This document shows positions 14,661 to 21,571 of a stretch of DNA of 32,408 nt, one piece after another; the first letter of the stretch is position 1; the number at the start of each line of letters is the position of its first letter. The DNA comes from Lentisphaerota bacterium (lineage in GTDB: Bacteria > Verrucomicrobiota > Lentisphaeria > Victivallales > Victivallaceae). The notes beneath the pieces are model-generated. The model did not search any database. It was not told where the DNA came from and saw only the letters and a list, made by a program, of their open reading frames with translations. The position numbers were made by a program, and so were the translations under genes. The stretch lies in the NCBI GenBank assembly GCA_015061525.1, contig SUWK01000024.1, positions 1 through 32,408 on the forward strand. The letters run 5' to 3'.

Positions 14661-17038
14661 CACCATATTTTATACGGAAAGATGCGGACGGCATCTTTTT
14701 TACTTATCCAACCGCTTGCTCCGGCAGTGCGGATCTGCCAGAAACCGCCGTTTTCGCCGGTGATGATCACTTCACTGCCGCCGGGCAATGACACCGGAGT
14801 TTCCGCAGATTCTGCCGGAACCGCCCGCAAAGGAGCCGGTGCCGCCGTCACCATTGCCCGTTCAAAAGAATACACTGTCGTATGCAGATATGCCGCACCG
14901 GTCAGGAAGATCACCATCAACAGTACCATAAGTGTCTGTATTGTGATGAATAAACCGGCAGCCATCCGTCTGCGCCACAGCCAGAATACACCGGCAGCGG
15001 CGAAGATCGCCGCCGCGATCACGATCATGTTATCCGGACGCAGAAACATCAGGTGCTGTAATCCGCGTGAAAAAGTTTTCTCTTCTCCGGGCAGAGTCAA
15101 TTTCTCCTTTGACCGTTCCATAGCCTGACGGTAAACACTGTTCCACGGTTCAAGCAGATGCGCCCGGGTGAAAAACAAATGAGCCTGCGGCAGATCACCG
15201 AGCATAAACCAGGCACAGCCAAGGTCATAAAGCAAAGCCGGATCCACGGAATTTTCAGAAGCGGTCAATTCGGAAAAGTTTGCTGCTGCTTCCCGGAAAC
15301 GCCCCTGATCGAAAGCATCTGCCGCCGTCTGATAATCTGCGGAAAGTTTTCCGGGGAAGATGAGTGCGAAAAACAAAACCGCAAACAGTGACAGTTTCTT
15401 CAAAAAACCGGTGAGTTCAGCCAATTTTCCATCCGTCAACTGCAGTTCAGTTTTTCCGGGAGCAAAACCGCTTGCCGCCAATTGCCGCAAAAGTTCCGCG
15501 ATTTCCGGGTCATCAACTTTTTCCGCGATCTCCTCAAAGGTTGCCCCGGGAGCAAGCTCCATAGCAGCTGCGATAATTTCCCTGCCGGAACCCTGCAACG
15601 CTGCAGCACCGTGACGTTTGACCGCTTTTATCAACTGTGCCATTTGACGGCGGTTCGGCTTTTTACCGGTATTGCGCCGCACTCTGCCGACAGACAAAAT
15701 TATTGAAACAACTCCGCAGAGCAGTAAACCGGCGATCCACGGCAAAACATTTTTTATCAACGGCAAACGGAGTGTTTTTCCGGGTGGAAGCAAGGTAAAA
15801 GTCAGAAGTTCAGCATTGACGTCACTCTTTTTTCCACCGTTGTTTTCCGCAGTGATATTTGCGGAACTTTTCTCCTCACTGCTGACATCCGCGATCCCGG
15901 GCAGAGCGGTGAAATGCAGTTCGCGGCGGAAGAGAGTGTATTTACCGCTCTGCACGTCAAAATACGCCAGAGCCAGCGGCAGTGTCACTTTACCGCTTTT
16001 TACTGCGACAAAGGGATATTTCACGGTAAACGTCTGCAGGTCACGGCTTTTGGTCACCTCGGCAGGATAAACACGCGTTCCCGGGATATCCAGCTGCGGC
16101 GCATGGAATGCCGGAACCGGAGCGGAACCGGTAAAATTCAGGATCAATTCACCCAGATCACCGGTTTTAAGTTCCTCTTTGCTGAATTTTGCCGAAATCT
16201 GCCAATTGCCGATAAGTCCGGTGTTTATACAGTTTTCCGGAGCCGGAGGCAATGGGATAACGGTCAATTTTGCAGAACTTTCTGCCGTCACCCGGCGCAT
16301 CTGCTCACGAATGGGGGAAAAGAAATCATTTGTCCGCCGTCCGGTACGCATTTCAAGCTGACAGAGCGGAGTGAATGTACCGCTTTTCTGCACTTGAAAC
16401 ATCGCAGTAAAATTCACTGCCGTTCCGCCGTTATACCGCATGGGTTCATCGGTGATGACAAAAGTTTCCCCTTTTTTACCGATCTCCAGATAGAGCGGAT
16501 CACCGAAACCGGAAACCTTGAATTCCGGCATGGCGAGCAGCTGCCATGCCCCCGGGAGAAAAAGTTCCACATCGGCACGCACAACTTCACCGACATAGAC
16601 ACGCCGTTGGGGAGTGAGGGTCAACTTTGCGGAAAACTTCTCTCCGGCGGGCAATTGGGCGGCATCTCTGACGGTGATTTCCAGTTTGTTGGTCTGAACT
16701 TTTTTACCGTTGATATCCAAAGTAAACGGTGCGATGGTGTATTTACCCGGTTTATCAGCCATGGCGGCGACCCCGTAAACGGCTGTCGCGGTACGTTTGC
16801 CATTGATAACGGTGGTGTTGAATGAGGAAGAGGAAATATTCTTTGACACCCGTAATCCGTCGGGCAATTCAGGGAGTTTCAGAGAGAATTTCTCGTCGCT
16901 GTCCAGAATTATTTCAAAAGTAAACAGTTCCCCGGAAACCGGACGCGATGGCCGTACGGCAAGCTGTGGTGCCGCAGCGAACAGTGTACACATATACCCG
17001 CAAAGGAGCATCGGCAAGTATAATTTTTTCATTTTCAT
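14660..17038 (-). CDS. BatD-BatE fusion protein (oxygen-tolerance family)
   Basis: This 792-residue protein joins two Bat components. Residues about 1-25 are a signal peptide, then comes a BatD-type beta-rich region whose FTFEIIL, PGKYTIAPFTLDINGKKV and VQKSGTFTP stretches repeat the family pattern, ending with a transmembrane helix near residue 440 (WIAGLLLCGVVSIILSV). A hydrophobic stretch near 560 (LFAVLFFALIFPGKLSA) looks exactly like a signal peptide, and is followed by TPR-like repeats, two more helices and a carboxy-terminal SH3-like domain: the layout of BatE. The start at 17038 overlaps the upstream stop (TGATG). In other bacteria these are separate proteins linked to aerotolerance; the mechanism is not settled. 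Confidence 0.82.
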   Translation of the reverse strand: MKMKKLYLPMLLCGYMCTLFAAAPQLAVRPSRPVSGELFTFEIILDSDEKFSLKLPELPDGLRVSKNISSSSFNTTVINGKRTATAVYGVAAMADKPGKYTIAPFTLDINGKKVQTNKLEITVRDAAQLPAGEKFSAKLTLTPQRRVYVGEVVRADVELFLPGAWQLLAMPEFKVSGFGDPLYLEIGKKGETFVITDEPMRYNGGTAVNFTAMFQVQKSGTFTPLCQLEMRTGRRTNDFFSPIREQMRRVTAESSAKLTVIPLPPAPENCINTGLIGNWQISAKFSKEELKTGDLGELILNFTGSAPVPAFHAPQLDIPGTRVYPAEVTKSRDLQTFTVKYPFVAVKSGKVTLPLALAYFDVQSGKYTLFRRELHFTALPGIADVSSEEKSSANITAENNGGKKSDVNAELLTFTLLPPGKTLRLPLIKNVLPWIAGLLLCGVVSIILSVGRVRRNTGKKPNRRQMAQLIKAVKRHGAAALQGSGREIIAAAMELAPGATFEEIAEKVDDPEIAELLRQLAASGFAPGKTELQLTDGKLAELTGFLKKLSLFAVLFFALIFPGKLSADYQTAADAFDQGRFREAAANFSELTASENSVDPALLYDLGCAWFMLGDLPQAHLFFTRAHLLEPWNSVYRQAMERSKEKLTLPGEEKTFSRGLQHLMFLRPDNMIVIAAAIFAAAGVFWLWRRRMAAGLFITIQTLMVLLMVIFLTGAAYLHTTVYSFERAMVTAAPAPLRAVPAESAETPVSLPGGSEVIITGENGGFWQIRTAGASGWISKKDAVRIFPYKIW

Positions 17039-19161
17039 CACCAATCCTTATTTACCCGCCGGCGGCGGAGCTGCTGTTGACGGCGGATGGCATCACGCAG
17101 CTGTCCGGCTTCATCATCGAGCAGTTCCAGTTTTTTTCCGGCGGCGTTTTGAGCCTCTTTTTCCGAATTGTCTTCCTGAACTTCCCCGGCACCAGGAGCT
17201 TTTTCCTCACCGGAATTTCCGGAACCGGCATTTTGAGCATCTTTATTCCCGCCGGATTTTCCGTCGGACTTATCTTCCGGTTTGCCGAGTTTTTCCTTTG
17301 CCTGCTCCAGTTTCTCTGCGGCATCACGATAGTTGCCCTGCTGCTGGAGTTTTTCCGCCTCTTTCAAGTCATCAGCGGCGGACTGCGCCTGGTCGGCAAG
17401 TTTATCCTGACCGAGTTCCTTTGCCTGTTGAGAGAGTTTTTCGGCGGAGTCTGCAGCGGCTTTACTCTGTTGAGATGCCTGATTTCGCTGTTCCTGCTCT
17501 TTTCCGGAACCATCCTGCGGCTGCTGATTCTGTTGTTCTTTATCACCCTGCGGCTGCTGAGCCTGCTGCTGTGCTTTGTCACTCTGCGGCTGGTTCTGTT
17601 GTTCTTTATCACCCTGCGATTGCTGTTGGTTCTGCTGTTGGTTCTGCTGTTGATTCTGCTGCTGTGCCTGTTGAGTCTGTTCCCGGGTTTTCTGTTGTTG
17701 AGCTTTCAATTCCTGAAGTTTTTTCAAAAGTTCTTTTGCGGCAAGATCATCGCGCAGCAGATGGTTGTAATTGCTTATGCGTCCGGAGTCAGCACTCTGA
17801 TCGGCAGTATTAAGTGAACCGGCATACAACTCTTTGCTCAAGGAGAAAAGTCCCTGAGAACCGGTCAGAGTTTTGATCGCCTCATCAAGCTGCTGAGCCT
17901 GCAGCTGCTGACGGCTTTTTTCCACGATTTCCCGGGCGGAACGGTGACGGATGACCGCCAGATTCTGCATGGCACGGGAACGGATCAATTCAGGAGCATC
18001 TGCCGAAGCGGCAAGTTTTTCGTAGATCGCGGCGGCATCACCGCTGCCGTTTTTCTGCATTTCCAACGCCTGTTGATAGAGGGCTGCCGGATCACTTGCC
18101 GGAACATTTTTCCCGTTATCTTCTGCGGCGGTAAGCATCAGCGGCAGAAGTACGAAAAGCACGACTTTAACTTTCTTTCTTGACGATATCCCGGCGGCAA
18201 GTGCCAGCACGATCAATGCAGCAATGACAAAATAACCGAAAAGATCATCCGGCACGGCACGTTTTTCCGATTCTGAAAACCGGGGACTGGCAAGGTCGGT
18301 GATCGCGGTTTTCACTGCGGAAAAACCGGTATCGCCCACCGTGCTGCGGAAATATCTGCCGCCGGTGGCAAGGGCGATCCTGTTCAGCAAAGCTTCGTTG
18401 AGTTTGCTGCCGACTGCTTCACCGCTGCTGTCACGCATGATTTTGCCCTCTTCATCCGGAACCGGAGCGGCGGCATCCGGAGAACCGAAGCCTACTGCGA
18501 TCAGCGGGATGTGCTGTTCCTCAAGCTGTTTCAGAGCTTTTGCAGTATTACCGGTCAATTCATCACCGTCGGTCAGAAGCAGGATCACCCGCTGTTCTCC
18601 TGCGGAAGCGGCAAAACTTTTATCTGCCGCCAGCAGTGCCTGTTCCAGATTGGTTCCGCCGACAGGAACACTGTCGTAATCCAATTGATCGATGCACTGC
18701 TGCAAGGTATGATGATCACGGGTAAGCGGACAACTGACAAAGGCTTTACCGGCAAAGGGGATGAGTCCGAAACGGTCTTCGGGAAAGGCTTTGATGACCT
18801 GCCGCAGCAGATATTTTGCCTGCTCCATACGCGATGGAGGCAGATCGGCGGCACGCATGCTTTTGGAAACGTCAAAAATCACCATTACATCCCGCGAAAG
18901 ATCCCCGGATGCCATCTCCTGATAACGGATATACGGGCGGGCGGATGCGAGGGTGATCAGGATAAGAGCAAGCAGGATCAGAATCAGCCGGAATACCCGT
19001 TTGGGTTTTGAAAGCGAAACGAACCGCGGATCATCTGCGGCAGGACCCAGCAGTTTTTTACGCAGACGGCTTTTACGTTTTTCCGTCAGAATGAAACAAA
19101 GTGCGGCGATGATCAACGCGCATGCTCCGTAGAGCAGCATCAATGGTTCGGCAAACTTCAT
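17038..19161 (-). CDS. BatB-BatC fusion: VWA-domain membrane protein with TPR and Q-rich tail
   Basis: This 707-residue protein begins with a hydrophobic helix, then a second at about 58-74, then a von Willebrand A domain with an intact MIDAS motif (Asp97-x-Ser99-x-Ser101, in FDVSKSM). Thr in GGTNLEQ and Asp in LLLTDGDE complete the metal site. A helix follows near 310-325. Then KKVKVVLFVLLPLMLTAAED (about 328-347) looks like a former signal peptide. It is followed by TPR-like repeats and a Gln-rich coil (about 490-580), as in BatC. Start ATG 19161 has GAAAGGAAA upstream. It is the first gene of the Bat operon. No BatA or MoxR gene lies upstream. Confidence 0.85.
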   Translation of the reverse strand: MKFAEPLMLLYGACALIIAALCFILTEKRKSRLRKKLLGPAADDPRFVSLSKPKRVFRLILILLALILITLASARPYIRYQEMASGDLSRDVMVIFDVSKSMRAADLPPSRMEQAKYLLRQVIKAFPEDRFGLIPFAGKAFVSCPLTRDHHTLQQCIDQLDYDSVPVGGTNLEQALLAADKSFAASAGEQRVILLLTDGDELTGNTAKALKQLEEQHIPLIAVGFGSPDAAAPVPDEEGKIMRDSSGEAVGSKLNEALLNRIALATGGRYFRSTVGDTGFSAVKTAITDLASPRFSESEKRAVPDDLFGYFVIAALIVLALAAGISSRKKVKVVLFVLLPLMLTAAEDNGKNVPASDPAALYQQALEMQKNGSGDAAAIYEKLAASADAPELIRSRAMQNLAVIRHRSAREIVEKSRQQLQAQQLDEAIKTLTGSQGLFSLSKELYAGSLNTADQSADSGRISNYNHLLRDDLAAKELLKKLQELKAQQQKTREQTQQAQQQNQQQNQQQNQQQSQGDKEQQNQPQSDKAQQQAQQPQGDKEQQNQQPQDGSGKEQEQRNQASQQSKAAADSAEKLSQQAKELGQDKLADQAQSAADDLKEAEKLQQQGNYRDAAEKLEQAKEKLGKPEDKSDGKSGGNKDAQNAGSGNSGEEKAPGAGEVQEDNSEKEAQNAAGKKLELLDDEAGQLRDAIRRQQQLRRRRVNKDW

Positions 19162-19188
19162 ACAGATATTTCCTTTCTGAAGCTGAAG

Positions 19189-19216
19189 AATATAACCACT
19201 TTTCCAAAAATTTCAA
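19189..19216 (-). promoter_or_regulatory. Promoter of the Bat-redox operon
   Basis: Leftward, a -35 box TTGAAA (19216-19211), a 16-base spacer and a -10 box TATATT (19194-19189) predict transcription from about 19182, only about 20 bases before the ATG at 19161. The unit would contain five genes. Confidence 0.55.
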
Positions 19217-19280
19217 GAGGGGGAAAAACACAAAACAAAAAAATCCGCTGCCGAATTGTCAGACACACCTGATTTTTTAT

Positions 19281-19310
19281 CACAAAAAAATAAGTTTTTG
19301 TGTTTTTTTT
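19281..19310 (+). terminator. AT-rich hairpin followed by a T-run
   Basis: Arms CACAAAAA (19281-19288) and TTTTTGTG (19295-19302) are followed by T8. It is oriented as a rightward terminator, although no rightward gene precedes it. It may insulate the pseudopilin promoter just downstream from read-through, or simply be AT-rich DNA. Confidence is low. Confidence 0.35.
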
Positions 19311-19320
19311 GTTCAAGCTC

Positions 19321-19349
19321 TTGACATTTGAGCCTCCTTTGTGTATAAT
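19321..19349 (+). promoter_or_regulatory. Consensus sigma-70 promoter of the pseudopilin-led glycan operon
   Basis: The -35 box TTGACA (19321-19326) and -10 box TATAAT (19344-19349) both match the consensus at all six positions, with the ideal 17-base spacer. Transcription should start near 19356, giving a leader of about 60 bases. This is the strongest promoter in the window by sequence. A weak GCTC/GAGC inverted pair (19317-19320 and 19330-19333) overlaps the -35 box. Confidence 0.85.
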
Positions 19350-19414
19350 ATAGGCATGTGTCTGAAAAAGAGCATTGATTTCTTCAACCATATTAATGAA
19401 AGGAAAACTGAAGA

Positions 19415-20185
19415 ATGTTTTATTCACTCTCTACCCAGAGAGTGAACCGCATGCGGTTCACTTTGATCGAACTCCTCGTCGTCATCGCCATTATCGCCAT
19501 TCTGGCGGCGATCCTGCTCCCGGCTCTCAACTCTGCCCGTGAGCGCGGCAGAACTGCCAGTTGTGTCAACAATCTGAAACAGCTCGGTACCGCAGTTGCT
19601 CAATATGCCGATGATGCAACTTTCTACCCTCCGTCATTTGCCAATAACCCGGATTGGGCAAACTGGGCTTATCAGCTGGGGTCAAATGGTTATATGAATG
19701 ATTATCAGGTATATATCTGCCCCTCTCTTGATGTGACCAGCATCCCTAATCCGGGCAGCTACCGTCACGATCAGAACTGGGCGAAAGATCCCACAATGAA
19801 AACTGCATCTTGGACGAAAAGTTATCTGCATTACGGGATCAATGCTTATGGTGTCACCCATGATGCCGGTGCCGGAGATCAGATTTTGTCCTCCAGTTCT
19901 TCTATGAGCAATCTGAAACCGGTCAGACCCGGAAAGATCGATAATCCTTCAGCTAAAGTTATGATCACTGAAGCCTATATGTGTGCTACCGGCAGCAAAT
20001 TGGTTCCGTTCTCCTACTGTGATACTTCCAACGGCTGGATCACCGCCCGTCACGGTGACAATGCCAATATCACCTGGGTCGACGGACATGTGACCAGTGA
20101 CAATTATATCCACACTTTGACCGACAAAGAACGGAAAAAATATTTCTATACCAGCAAGAGTACCTTGACGGTAAGCGGAATTTAA
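19415..20185 (+). CDS. Pseudopilin with H-x9-DG motif
   Basis: This 256-residue protein begins with a short leader and then [20 protein letters not shown], the class III signal and hydrophobic helix of type II secretion and type IV pilins. The carboxy part contains [12 protein letters not shown], the H-x9-DG motif named for pilin-like proteins of Planctomycetes and Lentisphaerota. The residue before the cleavage point is Arg rather than the usual Gly. Start ATG 19415 has AAAGGAAAA; an in-frame ATG at 19451 lies at the centre of a 22-bp palindrome. It heads a cluster of glycan enzymes. It may present a surface fibre or help transport; neither is proven. Such genes are numerous in this phylum. 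Confidence 0.93.
   Translation: MFYSLSTQRVNRMRFTLIELLVVIAIIAILAAILLPALNSARERGRTASCVNNLKQLGTAVAQYADDATFYPPSFANNPDWANWAYQLGSNGYMNDYQVYICPSLDVTSIPNPGSYRHDQNWAKDPTMKTASWTKSYLHYGINAYGVTHDAGAGDQILSSSSSMSNLKPVRPGKIDNPSAKVMITEAYMCATGSKLVPFSYCDTSNGWITARHGDNANITWVDGHVTSDNYIHTLTDKERKKYFYTSKSTLTVSGI
19423..19462 (+). promoter_or_regulatory. Two overlapping hairpins across the pseudopilin start
   Basis: Hairpin 1 has the 10-bp arms TTCACTCTCT (19423-19432) and AGAGAGTGAA (19437-19446) around an ACCC loop. A second element, 19441-19462, is a perfect 22-bp palindrome with arms AGTGAACCGCA and TGCGGTTCACT. The ATG at 19451 sits at its centre. The two share 19441-19446, so they cannot both form as RNA stems. 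The position spans the choice between starts at 19415 and 19451. A switch or operator is inferred, not shown. Confidence 0.65.
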
Positions 20186-20210
20186 TAAAACAAAAATCAA
20201 AACAAAGAAA

Positions 20211-21557
20211 ATGCAAGAACTCAAGACCCTTATTGCGTCGTACAATGCAGTCCATGCCGCCTTGCCGTGGCTGGACTGCTATGTTTCCACCCTCCCTGTT
20301 CCCTTTGCCGGTGCCCCGGCAGTACCGCCGACCGATTATGTCGATTTGAGCGGCAATGAGAAGTTCAAACTGCTCATCCAAACGGAACACACCTTTGAAG
20401 AGATGGCGGCATTCGCCGAAGCGGAACCGGAGAAGATCTTCATCATCGCGTCCGGAGAGCGCAAACTGCTCTACCACTATGTCGCCATTGAAGAACTGCT
20501 GGTCAAATATCCGAATATTTACCTCGCCAACGGCAACTTCTGCAGTACCCACGGTCTGGAACGGCTCATCGCCGCCGGAGCAGGCAAAAAACTGCTCTAC
20601 GGATCCATGGCTCCTTTCCTCGATCCCGGTCAGGCACAGGGGCCGGTCGTCCTCGGTCACTTTGACTGGGAAACCAAATGCGACATCGCCGGTAACAACT
20701 TCCGCCGTCTGCTCGGACTGCCGGTCGTCAATGTCCCGGAAGTGACCATCCCTGCGATCGCACCGTTTATCGTTGATGCCCATATCCATACCAAAGAGGC
20801 TGCCACTCCGAGCCGTTTCCCCGCTCCGGATTCCGAAGCAAAATGGGAACAATGGGAAAGTGTCATGGATGAGTATTTCGTGGAATACATTTTCAACACT
20901 CCCGGCGAAGCGATCGCTGACACGGTGAAAAATCCCGCGCACATCGTTGCGGGAAAAATGTGTGAAGACTCCAAAGGCAGAGCCAGATACTTTGCATTCT
21001 ACGATCCGCGCGACGTGGAAGGCAGTCTTGCGGTGGCAGAGAAATCCCTGCCGGATCCGGCTTGCATCGGTTTGAAGATCCACCCGGTGGAAAATCATAT
21101 TTTTGCCAATGATGAGCGTTATGCCCCGGCATTTGAGATCGCCGGAAAATACAATAAGGCGATCATGTCCCACACCTGGGGGCTTTCTGATTACAACCCC
21201 AATCAGCAGTACGGTACTCCGGAACTTTTTGACGCTCACTGCCGCAACTACCCGGAAACCCGTTTCGTTCTCGGTCACATGGGCGGCAGACCCAACGGTT
21301 TTCCCGAGGCAGTTTCCATGTGCCGCAAGTACAAAAATGTCTACGCCGACCTTGCCGGTGACTTTTTCCACAACGGTGTCATTCAGGCCGGTGTGAAAGA
21401 GATCGGTGCTGACCGGATCATTTTCGCCAGTGACATCTACTGGATCGATCCGCGGTGCATGCTCGGTATGGTGCTGGGGGCGAAACTCTCTGTTGAAGAC
21501 ACCTGGAACATTCTGCGCGCCAATGCGTTCAAAGTTTATCTGCCCAACGAACAATAA
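20211..21557 (+). CDS. Amidohydrolase (metal-dependent hydrolase) with an extra half-barrel
   Basis: This 448-residue protein ends in a typical amidohydrolase_2-type TIM barrel: Asp189-Ala-His191-Ile-His193 opens it, then IGLKIHPVENH, FVLGHMGG and RIIFASDIYW, with the barrel closing in NILRANAFKVY. These supply the metal-binding and catalytic groups. The first about 183 residues look like the last third of another amidohydrolase: LLYGSMAPF and the INGNNFRRLLGL-like closing segment IAGNNFRRLLGLP occur there, without their own DxHxH or other metal ligands. It is 25 bases after the pseudopilin, with only a weak ribosome site. Substrate is unknown; sugar lactone or acid hydrolysis would fit the cluster. 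Confidence 0.82.
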   Translation: MQELKTLIASYNAVHAALPWLDCYVSTLPVPFAGAPAVPPTDYVDLSGNEKFKLLIQTEHTFEEMAAFAEAEPEKIFIIASGERKLLYHYVAIEELLVKYPNIYLANGNFCSTHGLERLIAAGAGKKLLYGSMAPFLDPGQAQGPVVLGHFDWETKCDIAGNNFRRLLGLPVVNVPEVTIPAIAPFIVDAHIHTKEAATPSRFPAPDSEAKWEQWESVMDEYFVEYIFNTPGEAIADTVKNPAHIVAGKMCEDSKGRARYFAFYDPRDVEGSLAVAEKSLPDPACIGLKIHPVENHIFANDERYAPAFEIAGKYNKAIMSHTWGLSDYNPNQQYGTPELFDAHCRNYPETRFVLGHMGGRPNGFPEAVSMCRKYKNVYADLAGDFFHNGVIQAGVKEIGADRIIFASDIYWIDPRCMLGMVLGAKLSVEDTWNILRANAFKVYLPNEQ

Positions 21558-21571
21558 TGTAAGGTTTTTAT

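Noticed and set aside
17440-17700. Tandem DNA repeat in the BatB-BatC gene treated as a separate repeat element
   Set aside because: It is the codon-level result of a Gln-rich protein segment; the frame is kept and the coding explanation is enough.
20070-21554. Minus-strand 494-codon open frame
   Set aside because: It is antisense to the amidohydrolase, whose motifs and position in the operon are clear.
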